The notes: a model not told the origin generated them from the sequence alone. 64,000 bases of DNA from Schistosoma haematobium (GCF_000699445.3 NC_067199.1:33464902-33528901), one strand, 5' to 3'. Counted from the stretch's first letter, positions 35,401 to 47,807 are shown. A program made the numbers and translations.

Positions 35401-38400
35401 AAAAACTAGAAAGGATATTTTTATGGTCAAAACTCCATAATAAATAATTTCATGAGATTGAACCCATAAACCTTATCACTTACGATATTAATTAGCTACT
35501 GAATCTCAAACTAATAATGTGACTTTATTCAGTTCACAATACATACAATGTTTCTCAATCTTATTTTCGTAGACTAGATTACAAAAATTTACAACAAATA
35601 GTGAATCATGGCGCAATTTCGTGGATTGCTTGAAGTTAAACATTAACACCGTTGAACGCCGGCCGGCTCAGTGGTCTAGAGGTTACGCGTTCGTACACGA
35701 GATCGCCAGGTCCTAGGTTCGAATCCTGTTTGGCGGGATCGTGAATGCGCACTGCTGAAGACTCTCACAATGTGATGAAATGGCCGTCCAGTGTTTCCAG
35801 ATATTTCATAGTTGTCTAGCTTCAATTGACTCATGAATTCAATTATTAAATTACTAAAATCTCCACAAAACTCCCTTCTGATAACAAATGATATGTTTAT
35901 TTCAAGTGTTATCTGAATTGAATTAAGTTTTAAGATAATAATGTTTTAATTTCCCAGTTATATAGATCGATACATTAAAAATTTGTTTAAATGTTAATAA
36001 AAAAAGCGGTAAATAGTTTTTTTTCACGATTATTCACCACTTTTACATAATTCATTCAATGAAGTGGATAATCCTAATCATGAATCTGTCAGTCAGATAA
36101 AACATCCTGCTTATATAATTACTACATGGAAAGATTGGTTACGTTTACCATTATTTTGGATTCTTGGCTTTTTCTACATGTTTGTTAGACTAATTGTCAA
36201 TGTATCACAGGCAAGTACAGTTTATTTAATGTTTTTTTTTGAATATAAGAATTTCTCTATCTGAATTAAGTAAAGTGAACTAGAATCTATAAGAAGAAAA
36301 CATTTATCATCAGTCCTTTGTACAGAACGAGATTAGTCAATCATAGTTGAAATAACATTGTTTGAAGGTGCTCAGAATGTTACTGTGACTTGACAGTTAT
36401 GATTTATATCTTGCCTTATCTACTTCAGTTTGGGTTAACGAGTATTATCACTAGACTCGTCATTAACTATACTAATTTGTATCTGGTGTATTGAATAATA
36501 AATAAAAATTATTCATAATTCATGACAGTACAATGTAAGAGAAAATTAGCAGTATAAAAGTCAAAATCAATGTATGGAAAAGTTATAAAAAAGGGAAATC
36601 GAGGTTGGAAAGAGAACCCTATTGAAATCGACCAAAATTAAAAAGTATACACGATGATTCAAACTGAATCTATATCGAAATCATTGATTTCGACTCATAA
36701 CACTTAACATATCTAACTACTGATTGGAATTATCACATAAATTTGAAGTTGTCACTTTACATATTTCAAAAACGCATACATCAGATTAACAGTCAATGAC
36801 TTAATGGTACTATGTCAGTCAGTCAGTAATTTCGTACGTACGTACATCAGTTCGAGTTGCCACACCACTATGTCTTGGTTTAGTTATCATTAACTGTTTT
36901 TCAATCTGATCCTATGCTATCAACCATCGTATATTGGAATAATTGGAGTTTAGTTACGAAAACAGGCCCACATTTTATATTAATCTGGTAAGTAGACATT
37001 GGAAGAATAAATTAATACTTTTTCTATATAAATAATTTTACAAATTTAATTTAAAATGTTGACGCATTCAACATGAAATCTAAAAGCAGTAATTCCAACC
37101 TGGAGGCATTCTGTGTATATCTGTTTGTATATAAAGAATTTCAAATAAAAACGAAATACATTTCACAATAATGTTTTATAATTACAGTATTTAACTTATC
37201 TCAGTTCGCTATCAATTTTTACCTTTAACGAGTATGTTTGAAATTTTCAATTGAATTTCACAAACAAATGTAGAGTAAACACCAAGATTACTGTCTTGTA
37301 GCATTAAGATAAGAAAACTCATTTCAGTATTAGTAAAATCGGTGAATCAGGTCAAAAATTTTAAATTAAAACATTAAGGATAATGAGAATTCTATGAATT
37401 AAGCACCGATAATATTGTCTAGTATGATAATGAAGGTTTCATAATCATAAAGCATTTACTTAGCTGGACAAATGTTACTACTAATAATAATCAGTCAGTC
37501 AGTCAGCTACAACGTAGGACCAGGCACATATATTCATAGGTCCAAGTTGCCATACCTCATTAACACAACAACATGAACACCGGATTCATAAAAATAGTTA
37601 ATTCAGAGGTGGTAATATATAAAAGAAAAACTGCATATAAGGATATAGTACAGGAAGAAAGAATTAGTACGTAGAAAGAAAGATATGAAACGATTTTAAT
37701 CTCTTAGTTTAAGGGAAGACAGAGAGTGTGTACACCAACGCCATTGTGATCGATTCTGAGTCATGTCACCAAGAATCTCCAACCATTGGTTACGATAGTC
37801 ACCCAGACCCCAACCAAGTAGTTTGCATCTACCAACATGGCTCAAACTAGAAGTTATTGTCTTCAAACACTGATGCCACTTTTTGGTTTGACCGCCCCTA
37901 ACTTTCTTCCAACCATCCTGAACACTGGTTAGCATTGCACTTCTTGAGAATCGGTGTTCATGCATACGTAGCACGTGGGCCAACCATCTCAGTCGATGAA
38001 GATTCACAACCTCATCAACTGATTTGCCATCATTCCCTAATACCCTGTGTCTAACCTCACTATTACTTACCCGGTGATCCCAGCAGACGCCAGTAATATT
38101 TCTAAGGCATCTGTGGTCAAATACTAGTAGCTTACGAGTGTCTTCTACTCTTAGTGGCCATGTTTCGCTGCCGTAAATTAAAACAGAACGGACTGCCGCG
38201 CAGTTTACTCGTCCTTTTATTGATAGATGGATATCTTGCCTTCGCCATAGGTGACCTAAGTTGACAAAAGCCGAACGAGCTTTTCGAATCCGTGCTGAGA
38301 TTTCGTCAGACACCAACCCATTAGGGCTGATCAGACTTCCAAGATAAATGAAGTTGTCAAACTACTAATAATAGTGATAATAGTAATAGTAAGAGCTGCA

Positions 38401-41400
38401 AATAGAAACAGTATTTGTTTTTTCTCATGTATTCTAATAAGTCAAATCATTTAATTCTTACAAATGATTCGTAAGTAAATGATCAAGGAGGTAAATCGTT
38501 AGAAAAACAATTTTAATCACAAGTTGTTATTCATTAGAAAATGGGAATGTTTGCAACTTTATGTTAGTCGAAAGTTAGGACAAAGAAGATAATGTTGTAA
38601 TCTAACTTTCAAATAGTAAGATATTTTAAAAAAACCATCACAATAAGACCAATAATCAGGTCAAAGAGGAAAACAATCCAAGTAAATGTACAGATAATGA
38701 TATGTTAAAATCAATCAAGTCCAAAGTCAGCGGGACAAGTAACCAATTACTCGTCGAGAAATTCTCACAGTTCACTTCTGTTTGAAGTTTGTCCTTTGAA
38801 TTTTGTCTAGAAGCACTGAAAGTATCATGGTTTGGCCACTCATTTCTAAGAACGCAATCTTTGCAAAAAAAAGAAATCACTCTGTATGGATATTGAATAT
38901 GTTCACATTACTGAGTAGTTTCAAAACAGATTTCATGAAGTTCTGGTCGAAAATTGTCGCTTATTGACTACAATCGATACTGAACGAGGCTAGAAAAATA
39001 TAGACCACCAGTATTAAACTTACCATAAAATCTGTTGATAATAGGTTTAATTGCGTGAGAAATTGCGGAGGAACCATAATTTACAGACGACCTTTGAACG
39101 AATCTTTAGTGACCTCGAGAAATGTTAGCCAATCAGGAGACAGTATAAAGTTTATTATAAAAAACCAAAGAATTAAAATGGATATACTTCTTTTACATGA
39201 TTCAAAAACTTATCAAGGTTTGAAAGAGGTTCAGAGGTTCTGAAATCGTAATGCATACGGCAGAGGAACTCATCCATATGGCTCCATAATAGTCGACCTC
39301 ACGGGCCATGATAAGGTCGTAAAAATTCCTTTAACCTTCGCCACATAGTGTCAATATTGTTAGTGTGCCCTCCTGTTGTAGGGTCCACAAAATGGCGCTT
39401 GTGCACAACGAAATGATATACATAACCAAGTCTATGCAGGCATCGGTAGGCTCTTCAATCATCCGTATATGTTGTAGTACCCGGCTGTACGTATTCCCGT
39501 ATAATTGGCATTACTGTGATTGCTTGTCGGTTTCTGACCCTTTAGAACTGTCTCTTTTAGATTGATCTGTCGTAAATTCCAAGTACCTGTCAGGTATATT
39601 TATGGAAGTGCAACTTACCCAATCTTCCTTAAATTTTCGCTTCCTCACTACTGTTTCGTCTATTTCAACGATTCTCCCAACTCCTGCAAACGACTCTTGT
39701 AAACTTGTCGTTTTCATTGCACATATATCTCTACATTACTCATACCACTGAATAGCCGAAGCTTCAGTAACATCTGCAAATGTTGCAGCCAGTGTTACTG
39801 GTGCTTTAATTATCCAATTTGCAACAATCATCATGATTTGTTATAGTCTCAATCGGGATCGAGCGAAGAAAGTTCCTATTCGAGCAGACTTCTTCCTCCA
39901 ACATAAATAACATCAAAAGACAATCTCATCACGGTAGTTTGCACACGGTAAAACAATCATTTGACTACCGTTGTCACAAATAAAGGAACTTCTTAGTAGT
40001 CCCATCTGTTGTAGCGGCTCAATTATCACGTCTTCTCTAAAATCCACTGTAAACCGATCGTACGTGAGCATCAGGTACTGAAAATGGCGCAGTGACCTTG
40101 AAATCCCTCGAACACTTCTGATTGGCTCGTCCATAATTTATTGTCGCGCCGAAATCTTTAGTGCATATTACTGATAGCTTTGAAACTCGCACAGAATAAC
40201 TATCCAGGATTCTACAATTTGAATGATCAATCAACGAATACCAGACCGTGATGAATTTCTATTAGTTAGTAACCAATTTATTTTCCGTAATTAGAAAGTG
40301 ATTTAGTATTACTATGATAGTCATTCTTAAAATTAATATAAGGTAGAATTAGTTTTCGACTTTCTCCGACCCTTAATAAATTCGCAATGCGTTTTAATGT
40401 CTTAATTTAAATAATTGGTGGAAATTTGTTAAGGATTATTGAAGACTAGTCAACCTTTTGTACATTTACATTGAGTTAACTTTTTTTTAATTTTCAGGCT
40501 TATTTAACAATTTACCTTTTACATTCATTACGTTTACCTAAAGTTACAATGGCTTTAGTTCCTTTAACAGTGTATCTGACAAGTATTGCTACTACTATGG
40601 TACAAAAACCAATACAGGATCTTATCAGTCGTGAAGTAAGTTCTTTTGTTTATTATTCATGTTCAGACATACATATCAATCGGTGTTAGTCAAAATAATG
40701 TAAGAGAAGAAGTGAAAAATAGGCATTGTTTCAAATTGTTACACTGTATATCTCAGCAATAATGAGAAATCGATAAAATTCATAGAAGATTACTTGAATC
40801 AATAGTTTATTTTTAGTATAGTGTTGTGAAAATTGTTGAATCGCATTAAAATCATGAACCGATCTAAGTTAGACTATTTTAGAAGACCTAGAGAAACCGG
40901 ACGGCCGTTTCTTCCTGATATGGGACTCCTCAGCACTGCGCGTCCAAATCTCTATAACCGAAAATCGTACACAAGATCTTCGATCGCACGTGAGAAAGCT
41001 TAAATTCTAGACCACTGAGTCAGCATACAAAGGTGTTACTTTCTAACCTCAACCAATCCACGACGTTGCGCGGCCATCTTTCATCGTCTTCACACCCGGA
41101 TTAGGTCCATTGGCTAAGCTTATTGCTTATTTTTAAAACAAAAAACCACTACAATTTCCACGATGCGAAGTAATAACACGAAAGACTGGTACAACTGGAG
41201 ATTTATTCACCCTGGAAAGTTGACGACAACTATCGTTGAAGATACACTTAGTCATATATTACTTTGTACACACAATTGATTATTATTTATTAAAAAAGTC
41301 ACATATATGAAAAATACCCAGGATCATAAAAAACCGTATGGTGCATATCATGCTGAACATACTTTAAGGTTAATTTAATGCATACAATTTCATGTTTTAA

Positions 41401-43330
41401 ATAATCATCACACTGAAGCAAACCAATTTTAGACTGAATAAAATAACACACTGAATATCAAATAAATATGACACCAAATAATCATCATATTCGATTAAAA
41501 ATGGTAATGATGAACAAGAATTGAAATGAGTTATAAATGTAATTTTGCTTTTTCATCCAGTCATATCTTTTACTGATATGTTTATATGATTGTTTAAATA
41601 AATATTTATACAATCCTCATAGTTTACAATAAATCAACAGAATTCTCGTCTTTAAAATGAAAAGTCTTAATTAAGTATTATTGTATGTGTTACTAATATC
41701 GATAGATGTAAGTAGTATGTATCAATAATCGAAAGTGAAATGCCTGGCGACAGAAGGTTGAGAAGATTGATGAGAAGAGAATAAGAATGGTGAATGATTG
41801 ATGTGGAAATGAAGGAACAATAAAGTTTGAGACGATTGACTGATATTTTACAAATTAAGTATTTAGAGTATGGTTCTCAGATTTTACTAAGAAATTCTGT
41901 AATTTAGTGTTTGAAAACATTCGATTGTCTCAACTTGTGTTCTCGTTCACTACAGTATAACAAGAGCACATCAATCTTTATGATTATGCATGCCTTATTT
42001 TGTTCATCATCAACTTTGAGAAAAGTTTGGTGATGAGCACTGGTGACTGAAGTTTTTCTGTAGTTTTACAGAATCATCAATCGACTTTGACTAAATCAGC
42101 GACTCAATTTGTTTAATATATCTCATTATTTCAACTGAGGGGATTGTAAACATCCAGTTTAATGACTGTTTTGTTCTGTAAGTGTTTTGATGGTAGGATA
42201 TTGTTGAGAACCTAAATAAGTTTTATTAACAGAGTGTATCCTTGAAATTCAATCAGGAAAGTTTTTGACTATCTCTGGGTGTATTTAATCGCAATGACAA
42301 ATCCAATAGTTTTCACTCACTGCTGTACACTCAATACAACTAAAGAATTGTTTCACAATCTAATAATTTATATCTGCAACTTATGATTATCAATCATTCA
42401 ATGTCGCTGATGAATCTCCGTTTTACTCTCAGCATGACTGTTAGGTAATCTGTTTAAGTCAACAGGAAACTCTGAACCTAAGATTCTTAGAACTTGTCGC
42501 TTGCTAGTTAGGGATTTCTATAGTCTTAAAGGGATTGATGTTCCCATTTAAATTAAAACTTGGGTCACCAGATTTCCCATTTTGAACCGTTACCAAATAC
42601 CTATGCAAATAGCTATTGTCGTCCTGTACTACTGAGATGTTTACTTTGATTAGTCATTGCAAAGTTTATCTGTTCCTTAATGCTGATCGAATTATATTGA
42701 TCATATAGTAATATGACTGTTATTCATTGATCCTTACAAGAAGATCATGAACTCATTTAGAAGGTAGTAATGACATGTTTTTAAATATAATACCCAGCAA
42801 CTAAATTCAGAGTCTTATTTTTCTATTTTCCTTTAAATTTGTTTTTCTTTTCAAATACTTTTCCATTTTATAAATTTTTCTTGATTTTTAACAAAAAAAA
42901 TATTATCAATTTACAGACAAATTCCGGAATTGGATTAATTTTTGTCACAATATTTTGTATATTAGTTAATTATCCTGGTAATCCACCAATAATTCATCGT
43001 ATATACATTGCTGCTGGTATACTTGGTATCGGTTGTACTATTATATTAATTACATCATTAGCAATGGTATCAGATTTAATAGGAAAATATCAACAACATG
43101 GTGCATTTGTTTATGGTTATATGTCATTTACTGATAAATTAGCTAATGGTATTGTTATACAAATTATTGAATTATTATGGAATGAATGTTCATCATTAAC
43201 ATATTATCAAAATGTTGAATCCTATGGTATTGGTACATTTGTTCTATGTCAATTTATTTTTTTATGTTTATATAAATGGCAAAAAAATGTGTATATTACA
43301 AATGGGAATTCAATTCATGAACATGTATAA
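29466..43330 (+). CDS. MFSD12: MFSD12-like major facilitator transporter, five exons
   Basis: Exons 29466-30056, 31911-32397, 36065-36210, 40498-40635 and 42917-43330 join in phase to 591 codons plus TAA. Human MFSD12 acts in lysosomes and melanosomes, where it is needed for cysteine import; here the role is inferred by homology. Matching stretches to the human protein: [20 protein letters not shown] near the N-terminus, GQLVDGLMTPVIGLLSDR (the MFS motif A loop, about residues 53-75), LPLVAIFQAGWAAVQITHLA across exons 1-2, VRLIVNVSQAYLTIYLLHSL across exons 3-4, and ITSLAMVSDLIG plus GAFVYGYMSFTDKLANG in exon 5. About 12 membrane segments are expected. It is longer than the human protein (about 480 residues) because of a Ser/Asn-rich insert at about residues 75-140 and another Asn-rich one in exon 2. 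Intron 3 starts with GC instead of GT. The introns carry hammerhead repeats, an RTE copy and a Merlin relic. The start is the first ATG after a splice acceptor and fits the family's N-terminus. Confidence 0.95.
31506..31760 (-). repeat. Hammerhead-type short repeat in MFSD12 intron 1
   Basis: The - strand carries the tRNA-like region with GGTTCGAA-type B box and a hammerhead region (about 31563-31606) with GAAACGGCCGTCCAGTCC but a damaged stem II side (GAGGGATCTC). The outer ends near 31506 and 31726 are inverted repeats (TTGATTGAGATCATG and CATGATCTCAATCAA), so the right arm seems to have been almost wholly lost from an inverted composite. Confidence 0.8.
32500..32645 (+). repeat. Diverged hammerhead-like repeat in MFSD12 intron 2
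   Basis: Contains GTGATGACTCCCAAATAGGA followed by CGAGATGCTCG at 32574-32604. The stem II loop CCCAAATAGG is close to the hammerhead arrangement but differs from all other copies here, and the core has changes (GAGA in place of GAAA). Upstream is a GGTTCGAGTACC sequence resembling a B box. It looks like a separate, older subfamily. Confidence 0.5.
33214..33259 (-). ncRNA. Hammerhead ribozyme, left arm
   Basis: On the - strand: stem I GCACTG with CAGTGC, core CTGAGGA, stem II GTCC/GGAC, GAAA, then a self-complementary CGGCCG as minimal stem III. The cleavage triplet reads GTT rather than GTC, which is permitted but less typical. Likely weaker than the right-arm copy. Confidence 0.75.
33561..33606 (+). 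ncRNA. Hammerhead ribozyme, right arm
   Basis: All parts are intact: stem I strands GCACTG (33561-33566) and CAGTGC (33601-33606) are fully complementary; core CTGAGGA at 33567-33573; stem II GTCC (33574-33577) with GGAC (33585-33588); GAAA at 33589-33592; CGG/CCG at 33593-33598; then TC, giving cleavage after the GTC ending at 33600. The very short stem III is typical of the minimal hammerheads known from schistosome short repeats and Penelope-like elements, which are thought to work best as dimers. Confidence 0.85.
34291..34378 (+). repeat. Partial hammerhead-type short repeat
   Basis: Only the hammerhead part and following tail remain: TTGAGGAGTCTC, GGGACGAAACAGCTATCCAG, then TGCTTCCTGG. 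The tRNA-like part is absent. Confidence 0.7.
34422..34442. repeat. (AT)n microsatellite
   Basis: AT run followed by a GAGAGG-rich stretch. Confidence 0.9.
35085..35345 (-). repeat. Possible member of repeat family R2
   Basis: On the opposite strand it shows the same order of blocks as 11180-11460, with lower similarity. By-eye call. Confidence 0.3.
35608..35880 (+). repeat. Single hammerhead-type short repeat, near full length
   Basis: The + strand order is clear: leader ATGGCGCAATTTCGTGGATT, a CTCAGTGGTCTAGAGGTTA A-box-like block, a GGTTCGAATCC B box, hammerhead at about 35747-35795 (CTGAAGA core, TCAC/GTGA stem II, GAAA, GGCCGTCCAG), then the 3' end CTCCACAAAACTCCCTTCTG. The best single, non-inverted copy for defining the unit. 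Confidence 0.88.
36211..36216 (+). promoter_or_regulatory. GC-type 5' splice site of MFSD12 intron 3
   Basis: Exon 3 ends ...TCACAG and the intron starts GCAAGT. Splicing here keeps the frame and joins NVSQ to AYLTIYL, as in the human protein. No GT donor nearby gives a homologous join. The strong flanking matches to the donor consensus are typical of GC-AG introns. Confidence 0.85.
36812..36900 (-). mobile_element. RTE family 2, 3'-terminal fragment
   Basis: Starts with TCAGTCAGTCAG and continues with sequence resembling the first 80 bp of the 37.5-kb copy (GAGTTGCCACACCAC versus AAGTTGCCATACCTC). A very short 5' truncation. Confidence 0.6.
37490..38360 (-). mobile_element. RTE family 2 retrotransposon, 5'-truncated copy in MFSD12 intron 3
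   Basis: The tail is TCAG repeats at 37490-37505 (+ strand view). The - strand holds an open frame of 206 codons (38316-37696) for the C-terminal part of a reverse transcriptase ORF: VLIYGSETWPLRVEDTRKLL, HRCLRNITGVCWDHRVSN, HRLRWLAHVLRMHEHR and SLSHVGRCKLLGWG. The catalytic palm is missing because of 5' truncation. The protein differs clearly from family 1, so this is a second RTE-like lineage. Confidence 0.88.
39225..40140 (-). pseudogene. Merlin-type transposase relic in MFSD12 intron 3
   Basis: On the - strand, read with a few stops and no intact start, are the parts expected of Merlin (IS1016-like) transposases in order. An N-terminal LLRSSFICDNGS segment with cysteines is followed by a WRKKSARIGTFFARS-like region, then the conserved VGRIVEIDETVVRKRKF (39640-39690). 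Next come TTTYTDD near 39460 (a DDE acidic position), HKRHFVDPTTGGHTNNID, MWRRLKEFLRP, and MDEFL near the end. Merlin elements move by cut-and-paste and are known in schistosomes. I could not find terminal inverted repeats. No long uninterrupted frame survives. Confidence 0.85.
40850..41090 (-). repeat. Hammerhead-type short repeat in MFSD12 intron 4
   Basis: The - strand has CTGAGGA, stem II GTCC/AGGA (one mismatch), GAAACGGCCGTCCGG; the core is intact but stem I is poorly paired. The tRNA-like part is badly decayed. Confidence 0.75.
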
Positions 43331-43711
43331 TTTTTAATGAATATGACCATTGTATTGGTTTGGTTTAGGATTAGTTTAATTTGGTTTATGCAATATGTAT
43401 ATTCATGAAAGAATTTTATATTGAATTGTTCACTGATTATGAGTGTACTTATTTTTACAACTCATTTTTCACAATTTGTCTTTCCTTTCCCAACCACTTC
43501 CTTCCTTTCTCTTCTCTCTCTCTCTCTATCTCTCCTTCTTGTTGAATTATACTAAAAGGTAAATTGGTTTTTGTATGTAATTTAAGTAAAAAAGGTAATT
43601 CAATAAGCATTTTACTTATGAACTTATCAACCATCATTATATCATAAAATACATCATTAAACTCAATGGCTTATGAACAGTGTCTTGTCTTGTTTGTTAC
43701 AAACAGTAATG

Positions 43712-43776
43712 AATAAACTTTCTTTTTCCAAATGAACAACTCATTTCTTCTTTTGTTTTCTCCCATCATCAATAAA
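43712..43776 (+). terminator. Candidate polyadenylation signals of the MFSD12-like gene
   Basis: AATAAA at 43712-43717 and again at 43771-43776, about 380 and 440 nt after the stop codon. A good distance for a 3' UTR in this kind of genome. Confidence 0.5.
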
Positions 43777-45539
43777 GAATATGTTTCAATCATTGGTTGA
43801 TTTGATTTCATAATAAGATTAAACATTGAATTATCCTATTTCTTGTAAACTTTGTATTGTAAATTATCATTTTTATTTTTATTTATTATAAAATTTATGT
43901 TGATTTAATCTGTTAAAGGATATTAGTTTAAATGAAGAAAAAAAAAGAAGGAAGCGGCGATAATCAAAGGAGTTCATAACTGAAAACGACTAATTCTTAC
44001 ATAATTTGTTGCAATAATTAATCATCTATGTAATTTTATTTTCGTTTTAATTTTACAACCATTGAAATACAAACTGATTACTATTTCTTTCTTTGTTTGA
44101 ACCAATGAACTTAGAGGCAGCATGTCGTGGATTTTGACGCCAACTTCATTTATTAATATGATCATACAGCATTTTGACATGATAGCTAATGTCAATTCAT
44201 GATGAATACCCTAAATTTAATTCCTAACCCTGATTTCTAACTAAAGATCCTAATCCTAATTATGACCGCTTTTTATTCTCATAAACTGGATAGATATTCT
44301 TGAGGTCATTTAAGCATCACTCAAAGGTCATTCATAAATTATAGTCTACCATTCATTCAAAGAGGAAATATCAATTTATATATGTGATTGGATTCTTTTA
44401 ACATCACTTGATGTTTAATATGGATTGAACTACTAATTGCTAGTGTATATGTTAGGTGAGAGAAATTAAATAAAAAGAAATGTATTTTCATTCCGCTTGT
44501 TTGTTTCAAAGAAAAAACCTTCAATGGAATATTTAATACAGTGAGATATTTATTTTTTTCTTCCATATTCCTCTTTTCTTTTAAATAAGATTTCCCTCCA
44601 CATTAATTTTTCATCGATATTATCGTATGTATATTTGAAATTTATTTCGTTTGTTCCAGTACGAAGTAATCCCAGTAACAATAATGATTGTGAGTACGGT
44701 TCTTTTTGTTTCAAAAAAAAGGAAAACTTTTTTTACATTATGGTTGTTTGCCTACAATTTTTTAATGTAAATCATATTTTATGTAATTTACATTTTTTTA
44801 TTGTTTAAATAAATTTGCGGAATTTTTTTTTTATTTTTAAAGAAATTAATGATTGAAAACTAGTCGATCTATTATGTTCATTCTAATTTGTTATGTATGA
44901 AAGAATTCCAACCTATCAATATTGTTACTATATTGATTGGAACTTATTCAATGTTTAGACAATGAAGGATCGTACTGTTTTTTATTGAAGATGTTTGTGT
45001 TATATTCTACAATCCAATCTAGTAATGATACATGCTTCTTATACCATGTAAAATCACTCCCTATACAAATGTGAAGAGTAATAATTAATAAATAAAAAGA
45101 CAGGGAACCAGGTGAAGGTATTGTAGAAGGATTTAGGAATAAGATATTCGACATGATTACATTACTGACCGCTAGTTGACCATTTGGATTGAATTGATTC
45201 ATTTAATAGTTAGGTGCTTTGTCAGATATTGCATTCCAAAATGAGTATACACTCATTTGGATTTAACATGTCTATATTGAACACCATAAGACCTTGGTTA
45301 GTTGTATAGGTTGCTTCGCTTATGATATATTATGTACACTATGACCTTGAGATTAAGTATGAGCACAGGCTAGTAATATGTCTATGCTTGTTGAGTATAT
45401 CATTTACTCCTCCTTGAATAGATATCTTCCTTTTGGGATTCAGTTTCATGATTTCAGATGAAAGAATGTCAGCTTATCTTTCTATATCTTCTTATCAAAC
45501 AAGCGTAAACCATGGTGGATTTTTACTTGAGTGGCGGTG
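43777..45539. other. AT-rich intergenic sequence
   Basis: No coding exon, RNA gene or repeat seen with confidence. Confidence 0.4.
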
Positions 45540-46216
45540 TATTGGTCTAGCCTTCATTAATTTCTAGTAACAGTGATAAACGATGATTATTTAGATATAT
45601 AACATCAAAAAAGGATGGTGAAACAACAAAGGAAGAATTTCGATTTGGTAATTCAAGAAACTTTTTCAATCGTAAAAATTGGTTTTCATTATTTAGTGAA
45701 ACCATTTTTAGTGGAGCCCGTAATTTTGTCGTCATTTAGATCGAACGACGTTGTCGAAAGGGCTCACCAATTTAGTGGCCCGTTGATCTGACTCCATTTA
45801 GATCGTATGAATATTAGTTATCACCTATCCTCGTATATAATCATGGACTTTAATCGCGTTAGTTAATAACGGATTTAGATAAGTCAAATGACGAGAATGA
45901 ACTTTCGTATACATATATTTTGTATGCAAAGTGAGTGCGATAGAACACAGCAAAAAGAACGCGCAAGGGAGATGGCTGGTAAGCCAACTCCATTTCTAGT
46001 CAGGCGTTACTCAATATTTATAGGCAGACAAAATAAACTACAGACATGTAATGAGACATGGGATATGAAGTGTACACACATATACGCTCATATAAAAACA
46101 GTCAAGCGAATAATTGACAAGGTCAAAATATGACTGAAGTAGAATGAATAGATTGGTTTGTCCAAAAACTAGAATAAGATATATTATGTGCTTAGAATAA
46201 TGACTGACACTACACA
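45540..46216 (-). mobile_element. LTR-retrotransposon fragment: LTR, leader and start of a gag-like frame
   Basis: Read on the - strand, a block of about 440 bp from 46216 down to about 45770 starts TGTAGTGTCAG. It matches the block at 62184-62573, which starts TGTAGTGTCGG on the same strand. Just after it comes TTGGTGAGCCC, a plausible tRNA primer-binding site, then a 62-codon frame (45735-45547) starting MTTKLRAPLK where gag would begin. The rest of the element is missing. I infer LTR plus gag start from this layout; I cannot say whether it belongs with the Gypsy pol fragment at 48.2 kb. Confidence 0.55.
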
Positions 46217-46659
46217 TTAAACAAGTAACCAATAGAACTTAAGGGGAACTGAATAGCTATTTGCACTGTAATTTTTGACTTCTCAGGAGTCAAATTCCTA
46301 CATTAGTACAAATCTAGTGTCATCAAACCACATGTCGAGCATGGTATCACAACCATTGATTTAGAATACGATGGTCCCTTCGCTCTGCTTTATTCAATTC
46401 AGTACATAGTTATAATGTTTTGAATTCTTTGAATTGTAGTATGAACTAAGAGTCCCAGAAATAACGCAATTGAATTAAGAAGTGAGACACAAGCACAAAC
46501 GAATGTATTGTATTTGGAATTCGAAATCAAGCATTCAACAAGTACCAAGGTATTATTAATTCGTTCAAACACCACAATAGTCCAGAAATTATCCGACATT
46601 TGATAAAGTAGACGAATAATATTGTGACGGAAGATGAAAATGGAGATCTCTTAGCGAAA

Positions 46660-46870
46660 TCTGAGAACCACACAGTAATACTTCATTTGCAAAATACTAA
46701 TCAACTGTCACAGACTTTGTTGTTCCTTCGTTTCCATACTAATCATTCTCTGTTCTCGTTCTCTTTTCTTCGATCTTCTCAGCCTTCTGCCTCTAAGCAT
46801 TCCACTTTCGATTGATGATATATACTACTTATGTCTGTCGACATCAACAACGCATACCGCAACACACTAT
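46660..46870 (+). repeat. Possible dispersed repeat R3
   Basis: Resembles 21740-21935 in order of motifs and in the ATATACTACTTATGTC end. By-eye call. Confidence 0.35.
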
Positions 46871-47807
46871 GTTAATGTTTTATCGTTATATCTAGAGCTT
46901 TTGATTCTTAACATACCGCGTATAACCTGAGCAATCAGACGTCAGAACCCTCCCGAGTCGAAAATGAGAAGACAGAAGACAAGTGAAATGAATTTTATTT
47001 CAAACAGTGTCAATTATGTCAATTGGTGTAACGTCCACGTTCTGCTGTGCCAAGTTTGCGTAGCAACACTCTGACCTTTGCGGGATGATCAAATATCTCT
47101 AGGTCAACCTTGAATACATCTTCGTATTTCTTGAACTATGATACAAATGTGACATCAACCAAACCATCAAAATGAAATCCATGGATAGAATTAATAATGT
47201 GGTCTCTATGAGGTTTGAAAGGATCATTTATGGTAAGTTAGATGTAATCATGAACAAGCCATTGTGAGTGAAGAGGTTATTCACTGTTCACATGTTTATA
47301 TATTTACGATTTATTCTACCAACATATGCATATGGGTTGTAATTTTTACTTTTTTTTCTTCTACACAAATTCTAATCTCACTTTCACACAGAAAAAGTTG
47401 AAAAACCCAGGTCAGATTATATTTGGTTAAGAGATGGTAAAGACAGATAGTAAACCAAAGAATCTGCAAGAGTTTGGGAGTGTAAAATTTTCGGCGTAAA
47501 AAACAAAACATTGAGCAATTCACAAGAATTTAGGACATTATTAGCTTCTTGTAGTCGGCCCCAGCTGATCAGCATCCATAAGACAAGTGAGTTATCTCTC
47601 TACTTGTAACAGAAGAAAAAGGACTTGTCACTTAGTAAGCATAATGTATCTTTAACCATTAGAGAGATTCGGAATCTGGAAGTGAGGAGTAAGAGAATAA
47701 TGGCATAACTAATAATCAATGAATAATGGGAGAGAGTAAACCATGTTTTCTGTCACTTGTTTATATTCATAATAATGACAATGGAGTCTGTTATATTCAT
47801 GATATGT
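46871..47807. other. Noncoding sequence
   Basis: Nothing recognised. Short frames on both strands have no coding character that I can see. Confidence 0.35.

Noticed and set aside
39055..39243. 62-codon + strand frame next to the Merlin relic as part of the transposase
   Set aside because: Opposite strand to all recognised transposase pieces and no matching motif.
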